Shown: positions 50,844-59,496 of the stretch, in pieces | How the letters are laid out: each line of letters starts with the position of its first letter | Position numbering within the stretch: position 1 is the stretch's first letter | Origin: Phaeocystidibacter sp965659415 | Lineage (GTDB): Bacteria > Bacteroidota > Bacteroidia > Flavobacteriales > Schleiferiaceae | DNA length: 64,000 nt | Reading direction: 5' to 3' | NCBI GenBank assembly: GCA_965659415.1 | Contig: CBFHVA010000008.1 | Coordinates: forward strand, 1 to 64,000 | Translations under genes and position numbers: made by a program | The notes under the pieces: model-generated | Told to the model about the DNA's origin: nothing | Database searches by the model: none | The model's input: the letters and a program-made list of their open reading frames with translations, nothing else

Positions 50844-51356
50844 TTAATAACCTAATTCATCCAGCACATCATCGCTGTAATCGTATTCTTCTTCAGCGTA
50901 CAACATCGAGGCGGCCGATCCAGTCTTGTCGAAAACGAAATCGAGTCGCTTTCGTCGAGCTACAGCCCTAACGGCATTGTACACTTGGTCCTGAATGGGT
51001 CTTACTAATTCTGCTCGTTTTTTAAAGAGCTCCCCTTCCGGACCGAAATATTTGATACGCAAATCGCGTGCCTCATCTTTTTTGGCCTGGATTTCCGCCA
51101 GGCGTTCCTCTTGCATTTCCTCTGTAAGCAAGATGCGCTCCGCATCAAACGACTGCTGTAGAGCCGCTGCTTCTGATTCTGCTGCTTCCACTTCTCCAGC
51201 CCATTGCTGAGCTAAACGGTCAAGCTCGCGTTGAGCTTGGGTATATTCCGGAATCTGTTCAAGAACATACTTTGTATCGACATACCCAATTTTTTGTGCC
51301 CAAGTAGAGGTGGCTACAAAAAGGGTGAAGAGTGTTATCCAGAATTTGATGCGCAT
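50844..51356 (-). CDS. OmpH/Skp-family periplasmic chaperone, copy 1
   Basis: 170 residues with a signal peptide (about 1-20, TLFVATSTWAQ). A charged coiled coil follows (YTQAQRELDRLAQQWAGEVE, then LLTEEMQEERLAEIQAKKDEA), and the C-terminal RLDFVFDKTGSAASMLYA fits the family. It lies 24 bases after bamA. Two Skp paralogs in tandem behind bamA is a known Bacteroidota order, from memory. Confidence 0.9.
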   Translation of the reverse strand: MRIKFWITLFTLFVATSTWAQKIGYVDTKYVLEQIPEYTQAQRELDRLAQQWAGEVEAAESEAAALQQSFDAERILLTEEMQEERLAEIQAKKDEARDLRIKYFGPEGELFKKRAELVRPIQDQVYNAVRAVARRKRLDFVFDKTGSAASMLYAEEEYDYSDDVLDELGY

Positions 51357-51380
51357 TAACGGGGGCGAATTTAGCGAATT

Positions 51381-53816
51381 TTAGAACTGCTGACCAATCA
51401 CAAAGTGAGTTTGCCATCCGCTTTCTCCTCCAATATTTCCAATTGGGTCGAATCCGTACCCGAGATCGACTCCCAACAAGCCAAACATCGGCATAAAGAT
51501 TCGTACACCAGCACCCGCGGATCGCTTCAAGTCGAACGGTCTAAAGTCCTCAAAATTGCTAAAGGAGTTACCCGCTTCCAGGAAAGTAAGCGCAAAGATG
51601 GTTGCATTCGGATTCGGTGATATCAAGTATCTAAGTTCAAAAGTAAACTTGTTGAAGATGGGGTCACCGGCCGGACTACTCAAAGATAGGTTCGGATATC
51701 CTCGTAAACCAATGATTTCTCGGCCATCAATCGCAAAGTTCTGGAGTCCGTCACCACCCACAAAGAAGCGTTCAAATGGCGACATACCGTACTCTTCTGA
51801 GTAACTTCCCAAGAAGCCAAATTCAGCATACCCTCTGAATACTACATTCTTCATTAACTCGCTATACCAATCAGCCGAGAATTTCCATTTGTGGTACTCA
51901 ATCAATCGGTACTTTTCTGATTCGCTGAGTAAAGGCAGATCGGAACGGAGTGACATGATCGGAGGTGTGAGCTCCAAGGTCAAGTTAAATGATGAGCCTC
52001 GTGTCGGGAAAATTGGGAAGTCGCGGTTATCGCGGCGAAGTGAGATCTGGAAATTGTAGTTCTCTGACACCCCATCCGGCAATAGCTGATACTGTCTCGA
52101 ATCAAAACGACGGTATTCGAAGGCGGTGTATAGAGTGAAGTAATCATCAGGCCAAGTGAGACGTTGACCCAATCCTACATTGATACCGGTAATTGAAATA
52201 CGATATCCACCTACCTGAATAGCTTGGTTGATATTGTGGTAAACGGAAGTAGTGAAGGACATTGGCTTTCGACCACCTAGCCACGGCTCCGTGAAACTAG
52301 CACTGTAGCTTTGGAAGAATCGACCTGAGGCCTGAGCTCGCAAATTGATCGTCTGCCCGTCACCTGATGGAAGTGGTTTCCATTCCTCCCCTTTAAAGAG
52401 ATTTCGAGCTGAGAAATTGTTGAACTGCAAACCGAGAGTACCCACAATTTGACCGGCACCCCAACCGCCTTGCAATTGCAATTGCGAAGTGCTTTGCTCC
52501 ACCACGATGTACTCCAAGTCAACGGTGCCCGTTTCTGGGTTGGGTTTTGGATTTACGTTGATTGAGCGTGGATCGAAATAGCCCAGCTGAGCCAATTCAC
52601 GTATGGTACGCTGAATGTCGGATCGGCTGAATAGCTGACCCGGACGTGTGCGAAGCTCACGGTATATTACGTGGTCATTGGTACGGTCATTTCCGGTAAC
52701 GGATACTTCGTTGATGGTGGCCTGTCTTCCTTCGCGAATTCGAATTTCAATATCGATAGAGTCGTTGGCAATAAGCACTTCAACCGGAGTTACCGAGGAG
52801 AATAGGTACCCGTTGTCAAGGTAAATACTCGCAACATCATTCCCATTAGGATCAAATTGAACCCTTTCGTTCAGGCGCGAAGAGTTATAAACGTCGCCCT
52901 TTTCAATTTGAAGTACTCTGCGCAAGAGTTCGGTTGGGTATTTCGAGTTTCCCAGGAAGGAGATGTTTCGGAAGTAATATCGCGGTCCTTCTTCAATGGT
53001 TACGTCAATTTGAACGCGATCTGGACTTACTTGATAAATGGAGTCGGTTATGACACGTGCGTCTCTGAATCCATTTTCATTGTAGAAGTCGATAATGGTG
53101 TTCAGGTCGGCTTCGTACTCTGAGCGAATGAACTTTGATGATCTAAATACATTGAACCAGGCATATCGTTTGGTTTCTTCCATCTGCCCGCGCAATTCGC
53201 TGTCTTCAAACGCTTCATTGCCGAAGAATTCAATATTCCGTATTCGAACGCGCTCACCTGGTCGTACTTCAATTCGCAAGGTGGCGGTTCCCACAGTCCC
53301 TGTGTCGAGTTCAACAGAGATTTTAGAAGTCACGTTGAGATACCCTTTGTCGCGGTACTCTCGATTGATCCGGTTCTGTGAAGTTATGATGAGATTTTCC
53401 GTGATAATGGTACCACGGGTTAACTTCAAGGTTTCACGAAGATCATCTTGTTTGCTCTTCTTTATCCCAACAAAATAGAATCTTGAAAGCCTAGGCAATT
53501 CAATGAGTCTGATTTCCAAGAAGATAATCAAGCCCGTTTTCTGAACAACGGCAATTTGCACATCAGCAAAGAGTTTTTGTTCCCAAAGTTTCTTCACCGC
53601 ATTGGTGATTTTTTCCCCTGGAACTTTCACCTTTTGCCCTACGTTCAAGCCGGATAAAAGCTGAATCACGGTAGGATCTAGGTTTTGCGCCCCAATTACA
53701 TTAATCCCTCCAATTTCATATTCAATGGAAGGGTTAAGTTGAACCTCGTCTTGAGCTGAAACCTCAGGTACAAGAAAGAACAATAGTAAGATTAAGGAGA
53801 GACTTTTCTTCAACAT
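51381..53816 (-). CDS. bamA: BamA outer-membrane protein assembly factor
   Basis: 811 residues: signal peptide (about 1-21), five POTRA domains in the first 440 residues (for example EIGGINVIGAQNLDPTVIQ and VRIRNIEFFGNEAFEDSEL), then the 16-stranded barrel with FFVGGDGLQNFAIDGREIIG and the lid-loop region ENYRIYY-like RGYPNLSLSS, ending in FVIGQQF with a terminal aromatic. It inserts barrel proteins into the outer membrane. It is preceded by uppS with a six-base gap. Confidence 0.95.
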   Translation of the reverse strand: MLKKSLSLILLLFFLVPEVSAQDEVQLNPSIEYEIGGINVIGAQNLDPTVIQLLSGLNVGQKVKVPGEKITNAVKKLWEQKLFADVQIAVVQKTGLIIFLEIRLIELPRLSRFYFVGIKKSKQDDLRETLKLTRGTIITENLIITSQNRINREYRDKGYLNVTSKISVELDTGTVGTATLRIEVRPGERVRIRNIEFFGNEAFEDSELRGQMEETKRYAWFNVFRSSKFIRSEYEADLNTIIDFYNENGFRDARVITDSIYQVSPDRVQIDVTIEEGPRYYFRNISFLGNSKYPTELLRRVLQIEKGDVYNSSRLNERVQFDPNGNDVASIYLDNGYLFSSVTPVEVLIANDSIDIEIRIREGRQATINEVSVTGNDRTNDHVIYRELRTRPGQLFSRSDIQRTIRELAQLGYFDPRSINVNPKPNPETGTVDLEYIVVEQSTSQLQLQGGWGAGQIVGTLGLQFNNFSARNLFKGEEWKPLPSGDGQTINLRAQASGRFFQSYSASFTEPWLGGRKPMSFTTSVYHNINQAIQVGGYRISITGINVGLGQRLTWPDDYFTLYTAFEYRRFDSRQYQLLPDGVSENYNFQISLRRDNRDFPIFPTRGSSFNLTLELTPPIMSLRSDLPLLSESEKYRLIEYHKWKFSADWYSELMKNVVFRGYAEFGFLGSYSEEYGMSPFERFFVGGDGLQNFAIDGREIIGLRGYPNLSLSSPAGDPIFNKFTFELRYLISPNPNATIFALTFLEAGNSFSNFEDFRPFDLKRSAGAGVRIFMPMFGLLGVDLGYGFDPIGNIGGESGWQTHFVIGQQF

Positions 53817-53822
53817 AGGGAC

Positions 53823-54575
53823 TTACGTGCTCTGAATTTGTTCACTTGTTTTGCCATACCTTCTCTCTCTTTGTTGATAATTACGAATGGCGTCAAACAA
53901 GTCGTTCTTTTTAAAATCAGGCCAAAGGATGGGGGTGAAGTAGAGTTCAGAATAGGCAATTTGCCATAAGAGGTAATTGCTGATTCTATATTCACCGCTG
54001 GTGCGAATAAGCAAGTCGGGATGAGGAATGTTAGCCGTAAACATATGTTGATCGATAATCGATTCATCAATGTGTTCGCTACTCAATTCCCCAGAGGCCA
54101 CTTTTTCTGAAATGGACTGAACCGCGCTTACTATTTCAGTTTTCGCACTATAATTTAAGGCCAATGTCAATGTCATGCGCTTGTTATTACGCGTGGCATC
54201 CATCACTTGGTTGAGTTCTTTATGGCAGTTTTTCGGTAAATCTTCAATTCTACCAATGGCATTAAGCCGGATATCATTACTCTGAAGGGTGTCCAGTTCC
54301 TTACTCAAGGAAGAAACTAGAATAGTCATTAGGGCATTCACCTCGGCTTTGGGACGATTCCAGTTTTCCGTAGAAAAGGCATACACCGTGAGGAATTTGA
54401 TCCCAATTTCGGCACTGGCGGTGGCCACATTGCGGAGCGCTTCAACCCCAGTTTCGTGACCTCGAACGCGCGTGAGAAAACCTTGTTTCTTCGCCCATCG
54501 CCCGTTGCCATCCATGATGACAGCAACGTGAGTCGGAATTCCTCTTGGGTCTATATCCTTAGGGATGTCGCTCAT
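53823..54575 (-). CDS. uppS: Undecaprenyl diphosphate synthase
   Basis: 250 residues from the ATG at 54575 (MSDIPKDIDPRG), which overlaps the upstream stop as ATGA. A start at 54596 adds seven residues without support. The enzyme makes the C55 lipid carrier for peptidoglycan and polysaccharides. Motifs: HVAVIMDGNGRWAKKQG with catalytic Asp, RGHETGVEALRN, LTVYAFSTENWNRP and DLLIRTSGEYRISNYLLWQ. Confidence 0.96.
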   Translation of the reverse strand: MSDIPKDIDPRGIPTHVAVIMDGNGRWAKKQGFLTRVRGHETGVEALRNVATASAEIGIKFLTVYAFSTENWNRPKAEVNALMTILVSSLSKELDTLQSNDIRLNAIGRIEDLPKNCHKELNQVMDATRNNKRMTLTLALNYSAKTEIVSAVQSISEKVASGELSSEHIDESIIDQHMFTANIPHPDLLIRTSGEYRISNYLLWQIAYSELYFTPILWPDFKKNDLFDAIRNYQQRERRYGKTSEQIQST

Positions 54576-55408
54576 CGAGAAATGAAATTTGCACATTTTT
54601 CAACAAACGGCGTCAACTCAACATAAAGACTAAAGCCGGTGAATACGTACCAGTCATCTGTTTGGTCATTACCACGTGCATAACCTATGAGCTCATCCGC
54701 TCGGTCTGTCCGGTTGCTTAGGGCTGCGGCCACATCTCCGTGTGCTTCCCTAATGATATTTGGATCAACATAGTCGCCACTTACATCATCTAAGTAATCT
54801 GTGAAGGTGCGTCTGAAGCCCATTTCAACGGACATCGACCAGCTGTCGTTCACGTTCCAGCGGTAGCCTAAACCGAAAGGAATCGACCAAGTGGCAGTGG
54901 CGTAATAATTACCCGGATTGGAAGAAGTGCGCTGACCTTCAGTTCCCAAAGGTGCAAGGTCATACCACTCGCCTTCATAAAAGGCTTGAGGATTAAAGGT
55001 TGTAATCCCAAATCCAGCGAAGAGGTAAGGACTGTGATTCATCTTCCGACTTCCCGGATGATATTCAAAGAAATTCACCTCACCCACAATCATTCCTTCA
55101 TAGATATTCGAACGAAAGTGGAGATCGCGAAAGTTGCGGTCGGGCATGCTGCTCAAAGCGTCGTCATTTGCAATTCGCCCAAATGAGAACTGCCCTCGGA
55201 TGGCGTAGTGATAGTCGAATTGATGACGATAATTAATGCCCACTACTGCGCCTTGAGGTAAATGAATACCGTAGTTGCCAACGTCACCAATAAAGTTGGA
55301 GCCGCCAAAAAAAAGACCGAGCTGGTCGGAAGAATGACTGCGTTGAGCCATCATTCCAAATCCCATAATCATCAAGATAATCAGTGCCTTAAATCGCATT
55401 TTCATCAT
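54572..55408 (-). CDS. DUF6089-type outer-membrane-like protein
   Basis: 278 residues with a signal peptide (MRFKALIILMIMGFGMMAQ). GLFFGGSNFIGDVGN and repeated aromatic-alternating segments such as YAIRGQFSFGRIAND and VGINYRHQFDYHY suggest a small beta-barrel. Starts at 55408, 55405 and 55399 are all possible; AAGGA best fits the last. The function is not known to me. It is coupled to uppS, and its own TAnnTTTG element makes it the first gene of the uppS-bamA-ompH operon. Confidence 0.82.
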   Translation of the reverse strand: MMKMRFKALIILMIMGFGMMAQRSHSSDQLGLFFGGSNFIGDVGNYGIHLPQGAVVGINYRHQFDYHYAIRGQFSFGRIANDDALSSMPDRNFRDLHFRSNIYEGMIVGEVNFFEYHPGSRKMNHSPYLFAGFGITTFNPQAFYEGEWYDLAPLGTEGQRTSSNPGNYYATATWSIPFGLGYRWNVNDSWSMSVEMGFRRTFTDYLDDVSGDYVDPNIIREAHGDVAAALSNRTDRADELIGYARGNDQTDDWYVFTGFSLYVELTPFVEKCANFISR

Positions 55409-55426
55409 TCCTTTTCAGGCAAGCCG

Positions 55427-55434
55427 CAAATATA
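55427..55434 (-). promoter_or_regulatory. -7 promoter element of the DUF6089-uppS-bamA-ompH operon
   Basis: On the minus strand this reads TATATTTG, an exact TAnnTTTG match, 18 bases before the first ATG. Confidence 0.65.
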
Positions 55435-55461
55435 GTGTTTTTAAGTGCGGAACGCCCCGTA

Positions 55462-56352
55462 TCAATTCCTTCTATCCAAGCCCCAAAGAAGCTTGTTTCT
55501 CAATGTGCTAGGGAAGTTCTGAACTTCGGTTTGAATCATTCGAATTTTAAAGTCGGCTCTCTCCAGAAAAACCTCCACCGATTCGTCACAAGCGTAGATA
55601 CGAGAGTCTACGGATGTTAGGAACTTGTCCTCTCGGGTCTCAACTTTCATTCGAATTTTGAAATGATTCGGGATTACAAACGGACGAACGGTCAAATTAT
55701 GCGGAGCAATAGGAGTTATCACAAAATTTTCACTTCCGGGCATGATAATAGGTCCCCCACAGGAAAGTGAATAACCGGTGGATCCTGTAGGCGTAGCTAT
55801 AATGAGCCCATCAGCCCAGTATGAGTTCAGGTACTCGTCGTTGATCCAGGTGTGAACGGTAATCATGGAAGTTGTATCCTTTCGGCTAACGGCGATTTCA
55901 TTTAGCGCAAATTTCGGATCGGGCTGAACACTGGGAGAACTTGTGCTCACAGAAATCAGATTTCTCTCTTGAATAGAGTACGCCCCGCGCAAGAGCGACT
56001 TAACGGCCTTAATAACTTCTTCACGCGCCACGTCGGCCAAAAATCCTAGTCTACCGGTGTTGACCCCTAAGATTGGAACACCTGAACGACGTACCAGCGT
56101 GGCCGCGTCTAGAATAGTTCCATCTCCTCCGATGGTCATCATCACATCGGGTTTGCCTGCTTCGAACTCTTGATGTGTTTTGAAAACGGGATAATCAAGA
56201 TCAATAGCTATATCACAATGCTCCACCAAAAAGGCATGAAACGGAGCATAGAAAAAGAGTTCAACTCCCTCACTTTTTAGTACATGATAGAGCTTTTCGA
56301 TATGTGGACGAGCATCTTGGGAGATGGTTCTGCCATATACTGCTATCTTCAT
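55462..56352 (-). CDS. nadK: NAD kinase
   Basis: 296 residues from the ATG at 56352 (MKIAVYGRTISQD), two bases after the CBS gene stop. The longer frame to 56427 would lie wholly inside the CBS gene. NAD kinase makes NADP from NAD and ATP. Motifs: MMTIGGDGTILDAATLV (the GGDG catalytic motif), GRLGFLADV and TPTGSTGYSLSCGGPI. It is coupled with the CBS protein, which may sense adenine nucleotides; that link is inference. Confidence 0.95.
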   Translation of the reverse strand: MKIAVYGRTISQDARPHIEKLYHVLKSEGVELFFYAPFHAFLVEHCDIAIDLDYPVFKTHQEFEAGKPDVMMTIGGDGTILDAATLVRRSGVPILGVNTGRLGFLADVAREEVIKAVKSLLRGAYSIQERNLISVSTSSPSVQPDPKFALNEIAVSRKDTTSMITVHTWINDEYLNSYWADGLIIATPTGSTGYSLSCGGPIIMPGSENFVITPIAPHNLTVRPFVIPNHFKIRMKVETREDKFLTSVDSRIYACDESVEVFLERADFKIRMIQTEVQNFPSTLRNKLLWGLDRRN

Positions 56353-56354
56353 GA

Positions 56355-57014
56355 TTACATGTTCAGATAGTTCATAAACTGATTGAAGCGCTCCTTGAGG
56401 TCTTCCTGATAGCGGTCCTTGTGCCAAGCTTGAACTACACGGTAGTTGTATCGCTCAAAAGCCGCAATTATCGAGTTTATATCATCAAAGTTTAAACGCA
56501 AGGTGATTTCAAACGTGTCACTGCCCGCACGGGCATTTATATACGACGCCAGAATCTTCGCATCGTTACTTTCCACAATTTGGGCTACTTGTGCCATAGA
56601 GTAATCCACTTGGGCGATTTCCACCACCAACATGCTTCCAGGAGCTTGAATACTAAAAAAACCTCCTATGGTCTGAAGAATATCTTGAGGTTTGAGGTAC
56701 CCCAAGTAGTGTTTCTCTTCATCTACCACAGGGAGTATGCTAATACGTTGCTCTCCATACCTGCGAATGGCGTCAAATAGATGCTGACCTTCATCAACAT
56801 GCGCGGTTAATAGGAGTTGCTCTAGCTCACTAATGGATGTGGACTCATCCAAATCCAGCGCCGTGTCCTCCGACAATAGACCAGAGTAAACCTCCTCCGT
56901 CACAACAGGGAAGTGTTCTAGTCCGTTCACCTCCATGACTTGGAGGGCATCTCCAACCGTGTCCGTCGGCGTTAAGGGCTTGAGGTCTAATTGTATGAGT
57001 TCTTGCGCAATCAT
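56355..57014 (-). CDS. CBS-domain protein upstream of NAD kinase
   Basis: 219 residues. Two CBS motifs fill about 1-130 (TVGDALQVMEVNGLEHFPVV and RISILPVVDEEKHYLGYL), followed by an ACT-like C-terminal part (GSMLVVEIAQVDYSMAQVAQ, then FEITLRLNFDDINSIIAAFE). CBS pairs bind AMP, ATP or related ligands. Adjacent to nadK with a two-base gap and transcribed from its own -7 element, it may tune NADP synthesis. No enzyme domain is attached. Confidence 0.88.
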   Translation of the reverse strand: MIAQELIQLDLKPLTPTDTVGDALQVMEVNGLEHFPVVTEEVYSGLLSEDTALDLDESTSISELEQLLLTAHVDEGQHLFDAIRRYGEQRISILPVVDEEKHYLGYLKPQDILQTIGGFFSIQAPGSMLVVEIAQVDYSMAQVAQIVESNDAKILASYINARAGSDTFEITLRLNFDDINSIIAAFERYNYRVVQAWHKDRYQEDLKERFNQFMNYLNM

Positions 57015-57032
57015 TCAGATGATATCTTCAGC

Positions 57033-57057
57033 AAACTTACCTATTTTCTACCTTTGG
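57033..57057. promoter_or_regulatory. Divergent -7 elements of the CBS-nadK unit and pdxJ
   Basis: On the minus strand 57033-57040 reads TAAGTTTG, 18 bases before the CBS gene ATG. On the plus strand 57050-57057 reads TACCTTTG, 22 bases before the pdxJ ATG. Only nine bases separate the two exact TAnnTTTG matches, so each promoter's -33 region lies on the other's start site. Confidence 0.6.
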
Positions 57058-57079
57058 CAATCAATATAATAACGTTGAA

Positions 57080-57817
57080 ATGACCCAATTGAGTGTTAAC
57101 ATAAACAAGGTTGCCACCTTGAGAAACGCACGTGGAGGCAATGTACCTAATGTTCTTCAAACGGCACTTGACTGCGAGCGTTTTGGAGCTCAGGGAATCA
57201 CGGTGCATCCTCGTCCTGATGAACGCCATGTTCGGTATGCGGATGTGCGCGATTTAGCCCCTGCGGTCACTACAGAGTTTAACATTGAGGGATATCCTAC
57301 CGAAGATTTCATTCAATTAGTCATTGAGAATCTGCCCGCGCAAGTCACCTTGGTTCCTGATCCACCAGATGTGCTTACATCCAATGCAGGCTGGGACACC
57401 ATCAAGCAGAAGGCATTCTTGACCGATGTGGTAAGTCAGTTCAAGGCTCACAAAATCCGGGTGAGTTTATTCATCGAAACGGATTTAGCCATGATTGATG
57501 GTGCCAAAGCTGTTGGAGCTGATCGCGTTGAATTATATACTGAGGCCTACGCAGTAAATCATGCCAGTTCTGGCATTGAAGCCGCCACGCCATATGTGGA
57601 AGCCGCTGAACATGCCCATAGCATCGGTTTAGGAGTGAATGCAGGCCACGATTTGAGTCTTGATAATTTGGCTGATTTTGTACAGGCTGTGCCGCACCTA
57701 GCCGAGGTTTCTATCGGACATGCGCTGATTGCAGATGCACTTTACCTGGGCCTAAACAATACCGTAGAAGCTTATCGCCGTCAGATTGAACTAGGAACAC
57801 AAAGAAGGGTTAAGTAG
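57080..57817 (+). CDS. pdxJ: Pyridoxine 5'-phosphate synthase
   Basis: 245 residues; makes pyridoxine 5'-phosphate from 1-deoxy-D-xylulose 5-phosphate and an amino-acetone phosphate in the DXP-dependent vitamin B6 route. Motifs: LSVNINKVATLRNARGG, QGITVHPRPDERHVRYADV, FNIEGYPTEDFIQLV, VRVSLFIETD-like RVSLFIETDLAMI, GLGVNAGHDLSLDNL and VSIGHALIADALYLGL. It is divergent from the CBS-nadK unit, with the alpha/beta hydrolase gene 15 bases downstream. Confidence 0.96.
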   Translation: MTQLSVNINKVATLRNARGGNVPNVLQTALDCERFGAQGITVHPRPDERHVRYADVRDLAPAVTTEFNIEGYPTEDFIQLVIENLPAQVTLVPDPPDVLTSNAGWDTIKQKAFLTDVVSQFKAHKIRVSLFIETDLAMIDGAKAVGADRVELYTEAYAVNHASSGIEAATPYVEAAEHAHSIGLGVNAGHDLSLDNLADFVQAVPHLAEVSIGHALIADALYLGLNNTVEAYRRQIELGTQRRVK

Positions 57818-57832
57818 CCAAACATAACGAGC

Positions 57833-58597
57833 ATGAAACTATACGCGCGAGTAGTAGGTGAGGGGGAAGATGTCCTTATACTTCACGGACTATTTGGAAT
57901 GAGCGACAACTGGAATACCCTAGGGAAGCGCTGGGCTGAAGATTGTGGCATGAAGATGCACATACTCGACCTTCGAAATCATGGTCAGTCGCCACACGGA
58001 AGCGAACATAGCTACAAGGCGATGGCTGAAGATGTCGTTGAGTACTTGGATGATAACAACATCGAAAAGGCCATCTTATTAGGCCATTCCATGGGAGGGA
58101 AAGTAGCCATGCGCTTAGCAGTTGACCATCCCGAACGCGTAGAGAAAATGGTTGTTGTAGATATTGCTCCGAAGGGCTACCCTGTGCATCATCAAGAGTA
58201 TATCGACGCCATGCGCACATTGGACTTTAGCGTGATTAAGGGTAGGAAGGAAGCTGATGAAAAATTGGCTGAATCAGTTTCGAGCTTCATGTTGCGACAA
58301 TTCTTCTTAAAAAGCCTTCACCGAGAAAACGGTCAATTGGCGTGGCGGTACAACCTCGATGCGATTGAAGAGAATATCGAAATGGTAGGTGAAGCCATGG
58401 AATTACATGTTCATTACGACGGTGAAGTATTGTTCATTCGTGGGGCCAACAGTGGATATATATTGGACGATGACATCGATCTGATTCACCATCATTTTCC
58501 GAAGGCAAAACTTCACTCCGTAGACGGGGCTGGCCACTGGGTCCATGCTGAAAAACCGGAGGAAATGTACCGAGAAGTCTGTGATTTTCTTACTTGA
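57833..58597 (+). CDS. Alpha/beta hydrolase (YbfF/ABHD11-like esterase)
   Basis: 254 residues. The fold is clear: LILHGLFGMSDNWNTLGKRW (oxyanion HGLFG), ILDLRNHGQSP, the nucleophile elbow LLGHSMGGKVAM (Ser), an acid in FIRGANSGYI and the catalytic His in VDGAGHWVHAEKPEEM. Members hydrolyse short acyl esters; the substrate is unknown. It follows pdxJ by 15 bases. The 3' end overlaps the convergent DUF2141 gene by eight bases. Confidence 0.9.
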   Translation: MKLYARVVGEGEDVLILHGLFGMSDNWNTLGKRWAEDCGMKMHILDLRNHGQSPHGSEHSYKAMAEDVVEYLDDNNIEKAILLGHSMGGKVAMRLAVDHPERVEKMVVVDIAPKGYPVHHQEYIDAMRTLDFSVIKGRKEADEKLAESVSSFMLRQFFLKSLHRENGQLAWRYNLDAIEENIEMVGEAMELHVHYDGEVLFIRGANSGYILDDDIDLIHHHFPKAKLHSVDGAGHWVHAEKPEEMYREVCDFLT

Positions 58598-58991
58598 GCG
58601 TAATCACAATGGATTTGTTGGCCGATAGCTGGAATTGCTGATCCACAAGATCTGGAGGGCCCATAGTTCCCCGAGCGTCATTGGAAAATCCGTAGAGCTC
58701 TGTAGGTAAACCCAAGAAGTTCTTGTCCAACTCGAAGTTTTCATTTTCGTCGTGGTAACACGCCACAATATAGGTGCCCGCAGGAAGGTCATCAAAGGTA
58801 TACTGGATAGGTCCCGAGCTCGGAATTTCTACCACCCTTTGTTCTAAGTCACTCCCGGAAGCATCGCGTAAAGCCAAGAGAACGTTTCCATCTCTCGATT
58901 CAAGACCTTGGAAAGTGACGGTAAGAGAATGTTGCCCAACGGAAAGATAGGAGCAGCCAAAAACCAATAAAGCAAATAGGAATGTGCGCAT
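58590..58991 (-). CDS. DUF2141 secreted protein
   Basis: 133 residues with a signal peptide (about 1-19, ending YLSVGQ). The mature part matches DUF2141: LTVTFQGLESRDGNVLLALRD at the N-terminus, then FDDLPAGTYIVACYHDENENFEL and GLPTELYGFSNDARG. The fold is probably a beta sandwich; the function is unknown. Its ATG overlaps the stop of the CHU_C gene by one base (TAATG). Confidence 0.85.
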   Translation of the reverse strand: MRTFLFALLVFGCSYLSVGQHSLTVTFQGLESRDGNVLLALRDASGSDLEQRVVEIPSSGPIQYTFDDLPAGTYIVACYHDENENFELDKNFLGLPTELYGFSNDARGTMGPPDLVDQQFQLSANKSIVITLK

Positions 58992-59395
58992 TAGCGAATT
59001 AACACTACGCTACCGCGTTCGTCTAAACTCATAATGCGGGTCTGCGAAGGAACTTCATAGCGAGCGGTCAACCTCCATAGGTAAACGCCTTCTTTGAGGG
59101 TTTGACCATCATAATAGCCGTTGAAGGCTTCTGATGGATCAAGAGATTCAAATACCAATCGTCCCCATCTATCATAAATACGCAAATGATAGCTGACTGG
59201 ATTACAGTTCTCTGAAACTACCACTGAAAACAGGTCATTCGTGCCATCACCGTTGGGGGTGAAGGCGTTGGCAGCAAACACCGCACACCCATCATAATCA
59301 GGGGCGCCTGGAGTTGACTGTGCATTCACACTTCCTGCCATCAACAAGAATGCGAAAATGAATAGTGCTATAATTTTGGTCGTGATAGACTTCAT
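58991..59395 (-). CDS. CHU_C (gliding-type T9SS C-terminal) domain protein
   Basis: 134 residues: signal peptide (about 1-25), then a stand-alone CHU_C domain: NAFTPNGDGTNDLFSVVV, YHLRIYDRWGRLVFES, FNGYYDGQTLKEGVYLWRLT. Such domains normally form the C-terminal sorting part of large secreted adhesins; here the domain is nearly the whole protein. It starts its own unit with DUF2141, seven bases after a -7 element. Unusually small for the family, so a role as an export or assembly helper is possible. Confidence 0.85.
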   Translation of the reverse strand: MKSITTKIIALFIFAFLLMAGSVNAQSTPGAPDYDGCAVFAANAFTPNGDGTNDLFSVVVSENCNPVSYHLRIYDRWGRLVFESLDPSEAFNGYYDGQTLKEGVYLWRLTARYEVPSQTRIMSLDERGSVVLIR

Positions 59396-59402
59396 ATCAA
59401 AG

Positions 59403-59410
59403 CAAATATA
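59403..59410 (-). promoter_or_regulatory. -7 promoter element of the CHU_C-DUF2141 unit
   Basis: On the minus strand this reads TATATTTG, an exact TAnnTTTG match, seven bases before the CHU_C ATG. Confidence 0.65.
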
Positions 59411-59496
59411 GCTTTTTAGGGGATGTATCCTAGTGAAAAATGTGTACGACCATTCTGAAATGAGTATTCCGTCGGTTTTGTTGAACGAACGGTGAA

